From: Minicystis rosea
Lineage (GTDB): Bacteria; Myxococcota_A; Polyangia; Polyangiales; Polyangiaceae
Reading direction: 5' to 3'
NCBI GenBank assembly: GCA_001931535.1
Contig: CP016211.1
Location: forward strand, 12,570,377 to 12,634,376
Length of the DNA: 64,000 nt
Positions within the stretch are counted from its first letter, which is position 1, and every line of letters begins with the position of its first letter. The notes beneath the pieces were generated by a model. That model saw only the letters and a list, made by a program, of their open reading frames with translations, was not told the DNA's origin and searched no databases. Positions 23,045 to 34,412 of this stretch are shown here, in pieces. Position numbers and translations under genes: made by a program.

Positions 23045-23818
23045 ATGTGGTACGTCTTCGCGTGGACGGTGGCCCTCGCGCTCGGTCAGCTCGTGAGCTT
23101 CGCCGTCATCGAGCTCAACCAGCCCGGATTGCCGAGCGAGGTTCGCCTCGGTGTCGGGCTCTTCGCGGGCGTCGTCTTCGGCGTGGTCTTCACCGTGAAC
23201 CGGCTCGCGCGCGGGCGTGCGTTCGAGCTCGCGCGGCTCGGTGATCGGGCGGCGTGCGCGGCGCTGCTCGCCAAGCGCCGCGCGGGAGGCGGAGCGCAGA
23301 AGATGGATCCCTTCGGCACCGCGGCGCTCGAGGTCGTCGTGGGCGAGACGGCCGCCGCGTCGGCGCGGCTCGAGGGCAACAGCGACACGCTCGGCGTGGC
23401 CGCGAAATCGCGACGAATGGTGCAGGCGCACCTCGCGTTGATCCAAGCGGATCCGGCCCGGCTCGCGTGGGCCGTGGCCGCGCTCCTCGACATGGGACGA
23501 CACCCGGAGCGCGAGGCGGAGCGCTATCGGGCTTTCCTCCTCGGCCGCGCCTCGCTCATGCCTCTTTCGTCAACCGATCTGCGGCGCGTGGACGCCGCTC
23601 TCGCGTCCCACCTGGACGCCGAAGCGCGCGCTTATGTGCAATGGGCGCGGGCCGCGCACGAGGTATCTCCCTTCGACGCGCACGATCGCTCGGCCGACAT
23701 GCGCCGCGCCGGCGAGCTCGCCGCCCAGCAAGCGCTCGGGCCGCTCGCCGAGAAGATCGCGGCGCGAGCGCTGGCATTCGAGCGCGACGCGGCAAACGTG
23801 GGTCCCTATCGGCGTTGA
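23045..23818 (+). CDS. Two-helix membrane protein, hypothetical
   Basis: The 257-residue product begins with two hydrophobic helices (MWYVFAWTVALALGQLVSFAVIEL and LGVGLFAGVVFGVVFTV), followed by a helical, Ala/Arg-rich cytoplasmic part with TPR-like character. No family was recognised. Codon use is normal for the window. It stands alone between the serpin and the ankyrin/SUKH-like gene. Confidence 0.7.
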   Translation: MWYVFAWTVALALGQLVSFAVIELNQPGLPSEVRLGVGLFAGVVFGVVFTVNRLARGRAFELARLGDRAACAALLAKRRAGGGAQKMDPFGTAALEVVVGETAAASARLEGNSDTLGVAAKSRRMVQAHLALIQADPARLAWAVAALLDMGRHPEREAERYRAFLLGRASLMPLSSTDLRRVDAALASHLDAEARAYVQWARAAHEVSPFDAHDRSADMRRAGELAAQQALGPLAEKIAARALAFERDAANVGPYRR

Positions 23819-23944
23819 TGGGCCCTTGGCGCAACGAACCCGAGGATCTCGAATGGACTACCGATCTCCCGCGCGGCGCGTGCTGGGAGGGGCGAAACAC
23901 CATCGCTGGCCAAGCGGTTGTGAGGCACGTTATTCTCGGCGGCC

Positions 23945-25879
23945 ATGAGCAAGGGACGTGAGCGACTCGTCGAGCGAGCTGCGGTGGAAGCGGCGATGGA
24001 GCGCGCGGCCGCGGGCTGCGATGCCAAGGCCGGCCTCGAGGGGTTGGATCTCGGTCCCTATGCACATGGGGTCTCGGCGATTGACTACCTCATTCATCCG
24101 AGCTGGCTCGAGGATGCGTCGCGTGAGGTTTGGCTCCGCGTCGTCGACTGGCTCATCGACGCGGGGGCGGACCCCACGGCCGCCTTTCAGCGGGCGCTCG
24201 CGCTTCAGCTGCCCTTCATCGCGCACCACCTCGCGGCGCGCGGCGCTCTCCCCGATCCGAACGGTGCTTTGCGCGCGGCCTTCGTCGATCGGCAGCTCGG
24301 GCTGGCGCGTGCCCTCGTGGCCGGCGGCGCCGATCCGGCCACGCTCGCCGACGTCGTGCGCGCCGACCTGATCACGCCGGCGAAGGTCGACGTGCGCTAC
24401 CGCGCGTCCGCCGAGGAGCAGAGGGTGACCGTGAAGGTGCTGATGCTCGTCGGCACGAGCGCTTCGGAGCGCGAGAGCGTCGTGAAGCATGCGGCAACCC
24501 TCTTTCAGCGGTTGGGCGCCGCCGGCGGCTTGGGCAGCGACGTGTTCGCGCCCGCGCTCTCGCGCGTCACGGAGGCGTCGTTCGAGCAGCGTCAGGTGGA
24601 CGAGGAGACCTTCGAGGCCGTGTCGATCCTGCGTGCTCGCGGCGTGGCGCCGGCGGGGCTCGCGCTCGTGCTGCGCGCGCTCGTGGGCGCTCGGTCCAAC
24701 GCATTTCCGGCGGCGATCACGATTGAAGGCGAGCTCCCGCTGGATGGCAGCGATTGCTCGGTCGATACCGCGCGCGCGCTCCGTTGGTTCGCCGATGCGA
24801 GCGTCGATGTCCCGAAGCCGTTTTCGCCGCCGTCGATCTCGGCCTCGTCCAAGGCCAAGAAGAAGGTCTTTGCGATCGTGGAGCACGCTGCGGGCCGCGG
24901 GCGTGAGGTCGCGAAAGCCCTCGGGCCCATCGACGTCGAGCATCTCTCGCGCCCCGAGGTGATCGCCTTCGATGCCGGCGAGCCCATGCCGATGATGCAT
25001 TTCGACGCCAAGCAGGGCGATGCACGCTCCGACATCGTGTTGAAGGCTTTCGGCAATACCGACGCGCCTGTCGATCATGCATTGCTCCGCAGCGTGTTCA
25101 TCAATGTGATGAGCGCCGTCCCCGGCGTTACCGCGCTCACGTGGTGTGATGAGGCCGGCCTTCCGGCGGCGCCGCCTGCGGCCGAGACGCCCGCGAAGCA
25201 GCCTGCTGCCACCAAGAAACAAGCAGCCTCTGCCGTCGTGAGCGTCGATATCGGCCCTTCGCTCGTTCCCGAGGTGCGCAAAGCGCTCTCCGCCCGAGGC
25301 GAGCCGCCGTGGGCCGGCCGCGCCAAGAAGGTTGCCAAGAAGAAGGCGGCCGCCTCCATCCCTGCATCGTTCACCGATGGATCGCCGCTGCCTCCCACGC
25401 TCCGCGAATGGCTCGCATTCGGTGACGAGAGCCAGCCACTCGCCGGCAAGGCCCCGTTCACGCCTCAGCGCTTCTCCGCGCTCCTCCGTGTGCTCTTCAG
25501 CCGGTCCGAAGGGGTCGCGGAGGCCTTTGCGCCGCTCGAGGAGAGCCTCTTTCCCGGCCCCTGCATTCCCCTCTACGTGCCCGAGCTCTGCAGCGATCTC
25601 ACCACGTTGTTTCTGTATCTCCCCCTCGCCGACGCCTCCGGCGAGGCCCCCGTCGTCGGCTTCGACTTCACCGACGATGGCATCATCGGTGTCTTCGCGC
25701 CGCGCTTCGATCACTATCTCGCGCGCGTCCTCGGTCTACAGCGGTATCGCTATGCATTCGGCCCCATCCCCGGCATCGACCCGTTCGTGGACGCCCTCTT
25801 GGCCAAGCTGCCACCGCGCCTCCGCAAGCTGGCGAAGGGTGAAAAAGGCATCATCAACGCGGGCCCGCTCACCCGCTGA
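23945..25879 (+). CDS. Ankyrin-like protein with SUKH-like C-terminus
   Basis: The 644-residue product starts with helical repeats typical of ankyrin units (VVDWLIDAGADPTAAFQRALAL, ARALVAGGADPATLADVV). A central region follows with CSVDTARALRWFADAS. The residues around 425-470 are Lys/Ala-rich linkers. The last 190 residues contain GSPLPPTLREWLAFGDESQ, which resembles the opening of SUKH/SMI1-KNR4 domains, and a long beta-rich end. SUKH domains often act as toxin-immunity proteins, so a role in polymorphic toxin immunity is possible. No toxin gene lies beside it. The start ATG is 23945. Confidence 0.65.
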   Translation: MSKGRERLVERAAVEAAMERAAAGCDAKAGLEGLDLGPYAHGVSAIDYLIHPSWLEDASREVWLRVVDWLIDAGADPTAAFQRALALQLPFIAHHLAARGALPDPNGALRAAFVDRQLGLARALVAGGADPATLADVVRADLITPAKVDVRYRASAEEQRVTVKVLMLVGTSASERESVVKHAATLFQRLGAAGGLGSDVFAPALSRVTEASFEQRQVDEETFEAVSILRARGVAPAGLALVLRALVGARSNAFPAAITIEGELPLDGSDCSVDTARALRWFADASVDVPKPFSPPSISASSKAKKKVFAIVEHAAGRGREVAKALGPIDVEHLSRPEVIAFDAGEPMPMMHFDAKQGDARSDIVLKAFGNTDAPVDHALLRSVFINVMSAVPGVTALTWCDEAGLPAAPPAAETPAKQPAATKKQAASAVVSVDIGPSLVPEVRKALSARGEPPWAGRAKKVAKKKAAASIPASFTDGSPLPPTLREWLAFGDESQPLAGKAPFTPQRFSALLRVLFSRSEGVAEAFAPLEESLFPGPCIPLYVPELCSDLTTLFLYLPLADASGEAPVVGFDFTDDGIIGVFAPRFDHYLARVLGLQRYRYAFGPIPGIDPFVDALLAKLPPRLRKLAKGEKGIINAGPLTR

Positions 25880-25890
25880 CCGCGCCGGCT

Positions 25891-26307
25891 TCAACCGGGC
25901 TTCGGGATGATCGCGCGCGTCATGTAGGGAGCGCGCGCGCGCAGATAAGACTCCTCGTTCTCGTGGACGCCGAATCGGATCTGCGAATAAGCGATGTTGG
26001 CGACCGACAAACCCATTTTGACGATGCGCGAGGACGTGAGAAAATGGGTCTCGACGAGCGCGCCGTTCTGGTCCGAGAGCCAATCCATCCACGATTGGCG
26101 ATAATCGGTGTCGTAGCTCGGCGCGTTGGCCCAATGATGGAACCCGCGGAACTCACCATGAGCGCGGCGCAGGGCATCGAATTCGCGCTGGAGGCGGACG
26201 GCGATGGGGGCATCCATGTGACCCCAAATCACGTTCTCCAGACAGTTGCCCTCCGTACGGAAGCACACCACGGTTCCGCGCGGCGAGACGAATCGTTCCC
26301 ATTTCAT
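25891..26307 (-). CDS. Hypothetical protein (STAS/SpoIIAA-like)
   Basis: The 138-residue product has an alternating alpha/beta pattern. Segments such as FRGFHHWANAPSYDTDYRQSWMDWLSDQNGALVETHFLTSSRIVKMGLSVAN are split by short loops and recall small SpoIIAA/STAS-like proteins repeated in myxobacterial genomes. No catalytic residues are evident. It lies about 50 bases downstream of the TrmH gene on the same strand, possibly one transcript. Confidence 0.6.
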   Translation of the reverse strand: MKWERFVSPRGTVVCFRTEGNCLENVIWGHMDAPIAVRLQREFDALRRAHGEFRGFHHWANAPSYDTDYRQSWMDWLSDQNGALVETHFLTSSRIVKMGLSVANIAYSQIRFGVHENEESYLRARAPYMTRAIIPKPG

Positions 26308-26359
26308 TGGTAGGCGGATGTAAGGGCGCGCTTTTCGGGGAGCAAGCGTGGTGACGCTG

Positions 26360-27115
26360 TCAGGGGGGCGCGATCACCACGTCGTCCGGGAGATCGAGGC
26401 GCATGCCGCGGGCGGCGAGGATCTCCGGGGCGTGCGGCACCGTCAGGGCGAGGGCGCGGGCGTAGAGGAGGGCTTGCTCTTCGTCTCGGAGATCGCCGGG
26501 GCGGCCCCACGAGGCTTGTTGCAAGAGGATGGCGGCGGTCACGCTGACGTTGAGGCTCTCGGCGAAGCCGCGCATGGGGATGCGTACGCTGTGGCGGCAG
26601 GCGGCGCGGAGCTCGTCCTCGATGCCGAGGCGCTCGTTGCCGAGGATGATGGCGAGGCGCGGGATGCGCGCGAGGTCCGCCGGGACGAGGTCGCCGTCGG
26701 GGTGCGTGGCGACGAGCTCGTGGCCGGAGGCGGCGAGCGCGGCGACGGCCCCATGGGTGTCGGCATGGGTGCGGACGTCGACCCAGCGCTCGGATCCACG
26801 GGCCACCTGGTTCGAGGCCAGGAAGGGCTCGATGCGCTCGATCACGTGGAGCCGGTGCACCCCGAAGGCGTCGCACGAGCGGATGACGGCCGCGCCGTTG
26901 TGGGGATCGTGCGGCGCATCCATGACGACGGTGAGCGCGTCGAGCCGGGCCGCGAAGACGTTGCGCAGGCGAGCGGCCCGCTCGGGGCGGACGAAGTCTT
27001 CGAGCACGCGGGCGATCGCGACGGGATCGAGCGAGCCGAGCGCCGCGATGAGCTTCCGCTGCTGTACGGCGACGAACGAGCAATTGGGCGTGGTACGGCG
27101 CAAAGCGCGGGACAT
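26360..27115 (-). CDS. trmH: tRNA (guanosine-2'-O-)-methyltransferase, TrmH family
   Basis: The 251-residue protein has the three SPOUT-fold motifs: DPHNGAAVIRSCDAFGV (motif 1, with the catalytic Arg), ILGNERLGI (motif 2, SAM-binding) and IPMRGFAESLNVSVTAAI (motif 3). The N-terminal helical extension (IARVLEDFVRPERAARLRNVFAARL) and the C-terminal helices match TrmH, which methylates G18 of tRNA with S-adenosyl-methionine. The function is therefore quite specific, though other SpoU-family substrates cannot be excluded. It is divergent from the kinase gene, with about 310 bases between that contain no other gene. Confidence 0.9.
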   Translation of the reverse strand: MSRALRRTTPNCSFVAVQQRKLIAALGSLDPVAIARVLEDFVRPERAARLRNVFAARLDALTVVMDAPHDPHNGAAVIRSCDAFGVHRLHVIERIEPFLASNQVARGSERWVDVRTHADTHGAVAALAASGHELVATHPDGDLVPADLARIPRLAIILGNERLGIEDELRAACRHSVRIPMRGFAESLNVSVTAAILLQQASWGRPGDLRDEEQALLYARALALTVPHAPEILAARGMRLDLPDDVVIAPP

Positions 27116-27424
27116 CTAGCACGGCGTCGCGCCCGGTCCTGGAGTCTCCCGCTCCCGCAGGCCGGATCGCGGGCAGGGCCGGAGCGGGGCTTCTCCGGTT
27201 CAGGTGGCGCGTCGCGTGACCAGAGCAACGGCGGGCGGTGTCGGGCGCGATGACGCTGTGGGCTTGGAGGGACCCGGCCCGCAAGCGCGGCCACGGGCGG
27301 CGGCGGCGCGGGTCGAAAGCGGCGCGCAATGACGAGCAATTCGTGCGACATGCGTCACACGGGGCGCGCTGCGCCGACGGGAAAGGGCCGGCTCGGGGCC
27401 GGGTGACTTGTCGTCCCGTTTTGC

Positions 27425-29965
<2,541 letters not shown>

Positions 29966-29984
29966 TCGGAGCCCACTGCACGAG

Positions 29985-31049
29985 ATGGTTTCCTTCCGAA
30001 ATGCCCTCATCGCGCTCTGCGCTGCCGGCTCGATCGCCCTCGCGGCGTCGCCGGTGCGCGCGCAGTCGCCCGAAGACATCAAGACCGCGCGTCAGACCGC
30101 GGGCGACGCGCTCACCGCGTATCAAGCGGGCGAGTTCGACAAGGCGCTCGACCTCTTCACCAAGGCGCGGGCGCTCTATCCGAGCGCGCAGATCGTCCGC
30201 ATGCTCGGCTACTCCGAGCTCGCCCTCGAGCACTGGGAGAAGGCGCTCGAGGCCCTCGAAGCCTCGCTCGAGAGCAAGGTGGGCCCGCTCTCGAAAGAGG
30301 ATCGCAAAGAGGTTCAAGATCAAATCAACAAGGCGCTGATCCACATCGGGACGGTGACGGTGACCTCGAAGGTCGCCGGCGCGAAGGTCTCGGTGGACGG
30401 CGGCCCGCCGCGCGCGCTGCCTTTGGAGAAGCCGCTCCATCTGGCCGAGGGGCAGCGCAAGCTCGTGGTCTCCGCGCCCGATCGCCTGGACGCGACCAGC
30501 GACGTGAAGGTCGAGGGCGGCAAGGCCGTGGAGATCGCGCTCGAGCCTGCGGAGAAGCCGAAGGCTGCGCCTCCGCCGCCCCCTCCTCCGCCTCCGCCGC
30601 CGGTCCCCGATCGCAAGGAGTGGGTGCCGCACCAGAAGCTCGTGGGCTACGGCGCCGCTGGCCTGGGTGGCGCGTTCGGCGTGGCCGCGGTGATCACGGC
30701 GACGCAGTGGGGCCATTGGAAGAGCCTCGCGAAGACCGACTACGATCTGCACATCAAGAACTACGGGCAGGGCTGCGCGAAGGGCGATCCGCGCCTCTGC
30801 GCCTACGACATCACCGTGACCAACCGCGAGGCCGACACGGCCAACCGCCTGCGCAACGCGAGCATCGGGCTCGGCGTGACGGCGGGCGTGCTCGCGGCGG
30901 CCGGCGTGGTGTTCGTGGTGATGGCGCCCAAGCAGAAGGCGCCCGCCTCCGATGAGGCTCCCGCCGCTGCGCCCGCCACCGCGCGCGGGCCGTCGCTCTC
31001 GTGCGGGCCCGCGGGCGGGCTCGGCGTGCTGTGCTCCGGTGAGTTCTGA
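29985..31049 (+). CDS. PEGA/TPR periplasmic protein
   Basis: The 354-residue product has a signal peptide (ALIALCAAGSIALAASPVRAQ), TPR-like helices (DALTAYQAGEFDKALDLFTKARALYP), and a beta domain of the PEGA type (TVTVTSKVAGAKVSVDGGPPRALPLEK). After a Pro-rich linker, two transmembrane helices follow (GLGGAFGVAAVITATQW, LGVTAGVLAAAGVVFVVM). Such proteins are usually found beside Ser/Thr kinases in myxobacteria and may act as sensors or scaffolds. The ATG at 29985 gives a clean signal peptide. Confidence 0.75.
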   Translation: MVSFRNALIALCAAGSIALAASPVRAQSPEDIKTARQTAGDALTAYQAGEFDKALDLFTKARALYPSAQIVRMLGYSELALEHWEKALEALEASLESKVGPLSKEDRKEVQDQINKALIHIGTVTVTSKVAGAKVSVDGGPPRALPLEKPLHLAEGQRKLVVSAPDRLDATSDVKVEGGKAVEIALEPAEKPKAAPPPPPPPPPPPVPDRKEWVPHQKLVGYGAAGLGGAFGVAAVITATQWGHWKSLAKTDYDLHIKNYGQGCAKGDPRLCAYDITVTNREADTANRLRNASIGLGVTAGVLAAAGVVFVVMAPKQKAPASDEAPAAAPATARGPSLSCGPAGGLGVLCSGEF

Positions 31050-31050
31050 C

Positions 31051-31680
31051 GTGCGGCCTGCCTCACGGGAGCGCGAAAGCCTCGGGCTTCGCGCGCGTCT
31101 CGGTCAGGCGGCGCTGGTGAGCTTCACCGCAGCGCTCGTCTCCTGCATCGATGCTCCCACGCCCGCGAAGGATGCCCTTGGCGTGACCGACATCTCCGCC
31201 GTCCCCGGCGTCGGTCTGGAGACCGCCTGCACGCCGACGGGGCCCGAGCTCTGCTTCGACGGACGCGACAACAACTGCAACGGCGTGATCGACGAAGGCT
31301 GCGGGCTGCACACGGGGCTCCTCCAGTTCGTCATCGCCTGGGAAGCGTCCGAAGCCGACGTCGACCTGAACGTGACCGATCCCACCGGAGAGCTGGCTCG
31401 CTTGGGCGAGCCCACGGCCGCCGGGCTCGTGAAGGATCGCGACTGCCCGCGCGCCGGCGAGTGCCAGGGGCAAAACGTGGAGAACGTTTACCTCGCCGAA
31501 GGCGAGCCCAAAAAGGGCATCTACAAGATCGTCGTCCACCTGGAGAAGCTGAACGGCGCGACGGCCCCGGTGCGCGTGCAGCTCGGCGTGCGTCTGGGCG
31601 CGCGTTCGTTCGGGAGCTCGATGGAGCTCTCGCCCGGACAGGGCACGGAGGAGAAAGACTTCTCCCCCGAGCTCCACTGA
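31051..31680 (+). CDS. Lipoprotein with MopE motif and DUF2135-like domain
   Basis: The product is about 209 residues, starting at a GTG (31051) one base after the previous stop, with GGTGAG upstream. The lipobox is ALVSC. A MopE-type ELCFDGRDNNCNGVIDEGC follows. The last 130 residues (FVIAWEASEADVDLNVTDPTGE ... GIYKIVVHLEKLNG) resemble the DUF2135/YfaP-like beta domain. The tight spacing puts it in one operon with the kinase and PEGA genes, and the set looks like an envelope signalling unit. Confidence 0.72.
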   Translation: MRPASRERESLGLRARLGQAALVSFTAALVSCIDAPTPAKDALGVTDISAVPGVGLETACTPTGPELCFDGRDNNCNGVIDEGCGLHTGLLQFVIAWEASEADVDLNVTDPTGELARLGEPTAAGLVKDRDCPRAGECQGQNVENVYLAEGEPKKGIYKIVVHLEKLNGATAPVRVQLGVRLGARSFGSSMELSPGQGTEEKDFSPELH

Positions 31681-31714
31681 AGTGAACTCGCCCGCCGCGA
31701 CGCACTGCGACAGG

Positions 31715-31744
31715 TTGACGACAGCCAACGATCCACCCTAGAAG
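31715..31744 (+). promoter_or_regulatory. Candidate promoter of the EtfD-like gene
   Basis: TTGACG (31715-31720), an 18-base spacer and TAGAAG (31739-31744) lie about 90 bases before the ATG of the iron-sulfur gene. The -35 match is good and the -10 match moderate. Confidence 0.3.
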
Positions 31745-31833
31745 ACAGCGGCTTTAGGGCCCACTCGCGCCCGAAGCGGCTGGTCGCGCGTCCCCCATCC
31801 CCGGACCCGCGGACCGCACGGAGACCCCGCTCG

Positions 31834-34152
31834 ATGAACCCCATTGCGATGCTCATCATCATCGTCGCGCTGTCGGCCGTGTTCGCGTGGAGCGCGAACC
31901 GCCGCTGGCAGCTCCTCAAGGTCGGTCGCGACGAGAACCGGACGGACGACCTGGGCGAGCGCATCAAGGGCACGTTCATCTATGCCTTCGGGCAGAAGAA
32001 GATGCCCTACTACCGGCTCGCGGGCATCGCGCACATCCTGATCTTCGGGGGCTTCCTGGTCGTGCAGCTCCGCACCCTGATGCTCTGGGGGCGCGGCTTC
32101 GATCCCTCCTTCAACCTCTTCGTCCTCGGGCCCGAGCCGGTGCTCGGCCTCCCGCTCGGGAACCTCTACGAGTTCGCCAAGGACGTCGTCGGCACGCTCG
32201 TCGTCGTGGGCGCGCTGATCTTCATCTACTACCGCGTGGTCAAGCGCGAGGCGCGCATGACGCTCTCGGGGGAGGGCGTGCTCATCCTCGGGATCATCGT
32301 GACCATGATGGTCGCGGACATGATCTACGACGGCGCGTCGCTCGTGCTCTGGCAGAAGCACGCGACGCTCAAGTGCGCGGCCGGCGACACGGGCCTCTGC
32401 GAGCGCATCGCCAAGCTCACCGCCCACTTCGGCGGCCCGGCGACGGCGGCGGACGCGGGCTGGCACGCGTTCCCCGATCCCGCGGGCTCGTTCTTCAGCG
32501 TCGCCCTCTCGGGCGTGGGCCCGAGCGCGCTCAGCTTCATCGCGCTCGCCGGCTTCTGGACGCACGCGACGCTGGTCCTGATCTTCGCGAACATCCTCCC
32601 GTACTCGAAGCACTTCCACATCATCACGTCGATCCCGAACGTCTTCACCCGCAACATCGAGCCGGCGGGCCGCCTGCCGAAGATGGCCGAGAACGCGGAG
32701 AAGATCGGCGAGATGGTCATGGCCGCCGCCGAGGAGCCGGACAAGGCCGCGCCCGTCGGCGTCTCGCGCATCGAGCACTTCACGTGGAAGGCGATCCTCG
32801 ACTTCTACACCTGTACCGAGTGCGGCCGTTGCTCCGACAACTGCCCCGCGCACAAGTCGGGCAAGATCCTGAGCCCGAAGCAGCTCACCCTCGATCTCCG
32901 CGATCACCTCTACGGCCGCGAGAACGAGTTCCTGAACCGCCCGGGCGGCCCGAAGGGCCTGCCGCCGGAGGCGCCGAAGGCGGAGGGCGAGGCGAAGGAA
33001 GGCGAAGCGTCCGCCGAGGGCAGCGAGGGCGAGGCCGCGAAGACGGAGACGCCGGCCGCCGACGGCGCGGTGGTCTCGAAGCCGATCGATCTGGTCGGCA
33101 ACGTCATCCACCCCGACGTGCTCTGGGCCTGCACCACCTGCCGGGCCTGTGAAGAGCAGTGTCCGGTGATGATCAGCTACGTCGACAAGATCGTCAGCAT
33201 GCGCCGGCACCTCGTCATGGTGAAGGGCGAGTTCCCCGCGGAGCTCGGCAACCCCTTCCAGGCGATGGAGGTCAACGGCAACCCGTGGAACCTGGCGCGC
33301 ATCGACCGCGCGAACTGGGCCGATGGTCTCGAGGTGCCGCTGATGAGCGATCACCCGAAGGCGCCGGTGCTCTACTGGGTCGGCTGCGCCGCGAGCTACG
33401 ACGATCGCGCCAAGAAGATCGCCCGCGCCACGGCCAACCTGCTCAAGGCGGCCGGCGTGGACTTCGCCATCCTCGGCTCGGAGGAGACGTGCACCGGTGA
33501 TCCCGCGCGCCGCGCCGGCAACGAGTACCTCTTCGCGCAGCTCGCCGAGCAGAACGTGGCGACGCTCAACGGGTACAAGGATCAGGGCGGCATCCGCCAG
33601 ATCATCACGACCTGCCCGCACTGCATGAACACGCTGAAGAACGAGTACCCGGACTTCGGCGCCAAGTTCGAGGTGGTGAACCACACGGACTTCCTCCTCG
33701 GCCTCGTCGCCGAGAAGAAGCTCGTCCCGAAGAAGCGCGTGGAGGGGAAGGTGACCTTCCACGACTCCTGCTACCTCGGCCGCTACAACGGCATCTACGA
33801 CTCGCCGCGCGACATCCTGAAGTCGATCCCCGGCGTCACCGTCGTCGAGCCCGAGGGCTGGAACCGCGAGAAGGGCCTCTGCTGCGGCGCCGGCGGCGCG
33901 CAGATGTGGATGGAAGAGCAGAACAAGGACCGCATGAACGTGAAGCGGACCCTGCAGCTCCTCCAGACGGAGGCGAAGACCATCGCCACCGCCTGCCCCT
34001 TCTGCCAAACGATGATCACCGACGGCCTCAAGGCGAACTCGAAGGAAGACGAGATCCGCCAGCTCGACGTCGTGGAGCTCCTCGAAGAGAGCTGCGCCAT
34101 CGAGAAGCCGGCCAAGCCCGAGGCGACGCAGGAAGCCGCCGCTTCGGCGTGA
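31834..34152 (+). CDS. EtfD/FadF-like membrane iron-sulfur oxidoreductase
   Basis: The 772-residue protein has an N-terminal membrane domain of about six helices with NarI-like His residues. Two ferredoxin-type cluster motifs follow (CTECGRCSDNCP and CTTCRACEEQCP), separated by a Glu/Ala-rich insert. Two CCG modules end it (CPHCMNT ... CCGAGG). This is the layout of electron-transfer-flavoprotein:menaquinone oxidoreductases (EtfD, FadF) and of heterodisulfide-reductase-related proteins. It should carry electrons from ETF in beta-oxidation to the quinone pool. No etfAB or acyl-CoA dehydrogenase lies in the window, so the donor is inferred. It has its own candidate promoter and a strong terminator. 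Confidence 0.87.
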   Translation: MNPIAMLIIIVALSAVFAWSANRRWQLLKVGRDENRTDDLGERIKGTFIYAFGQKKMPYYRLAGIAHILIFGGFLVVQLRTLMLWGRGFDPSFNLFVLGPEPVLGLPLGNLYEFAKDVVGTLVVVGALIFIYYRVVKREARMTLSGEGVLILGIIVTMMVADMIYDGASLVLWQKHATLKCAAGDTGLCERIAKLTAHFGGPATAADAGWHAFPDPAGSFFSVALSGVGPSALSFIALAGFWTHATLVLIFANILPYSKHFHIITSIPNVFTRNIEPAGRLPKMAENAEKIGEMVMAAAEEPDKAAPVGVSRIEHFTWKAILDFYTCTECGRCSDNCPAHKSGKILSPKQLTLDLRDHLYGRENEFLNRPGGPKGLPPEAPKAEGEAKEGEASAEGSEGEAAKTETPAADGAVVSKPIDLVGNVIHPDVLWACTTCRACEEQCPVMISYVDKIVSMRRHLVMVKGEFPAELGNPFQAMEVNGNPWNLARIDRANWADGLEVPLMSDHPKAPVLYWVGCAASYDDRAKKIARATANLLKAAGVDFAILGSEETCTGDPARRAGNEYLFAQLAEQNVATLNGYKDQGGIRQIITTCPHCMNTLKNEYPDFGAKFEVVNHTDFLLGLVAEKKLVPKKRVEGKVTFHDSCYLGRYNGIYDSPRDILKSIPGVTVVEPEGWNREKGLCCGAGGAQMWMEEQNKDRMNVKRTLQLLQTEAKTIATACPFCQTMITDGLKANSKEDEIRQLDVVELLEESCAIEKPAKPEATQEAAASA

Positions 34153-34177
34153 CGCTCGCTCCCGCCAAGGGGTACGC

Positions 34178-34216
34178 AGGCACGGAGGTGCAAAAGCCTC
34201 CGTGCCTCGTCGTTTT
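34178..34216 (+). terminator. Rho-independent terminator after the EtfD-like gene
   Basis: A perfect 11-bp stem (AGGCACGGAGG at 34178-34188 with CCTCCGTGCCT at 34197-34207) has an 8-base loop and is followed by CGTCGTTTT. Confidence 0.8.
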
Positions 34217-34220
34217 GTCG

Positions 34221-34412
34221 ATGCGCGAGGCGCACGTCCCCGAGCTCGGGTCTCTGCATGCTTCACATGGAGACGATGCGCGCGAGCGCTCTGCACGCAT
34301 GTCGAAGGTCGATGCTTCACGTGGAGACGATGCGCGCACGATCGCAGCGCGCGTGTCGAAGCTCGATCCTTCACGCGCTGACCGTCGCTTCGCGGAGATC
34401 GAGGCTGCTTGA
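34221..34412 (+). CDS. Small 63-residue protein with 18-residue repeats
   Basis: The frame consists of about three 54-bp direct repeats (beginning at 34259, 34313 and 34367) encoding HASHGDDARERSARMSKVD, ASRGDDARTIAARVSKLD and PSRADRRFAEIEAA. The repeats keep a multiple of 3 and the frame ends by TGA overlapping the TTG start of the EamA gene, so it is likely translated and coupled. The upstream region has no good ribosome site, so it could instead be a non-coding repeat. No known domain. Confidence 0.45.
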   Translation: MREAHVPELGSLHASHGDDARERSARMSKVDASRGDDARTIAARVSKLDPSRADRRFAEIEAA

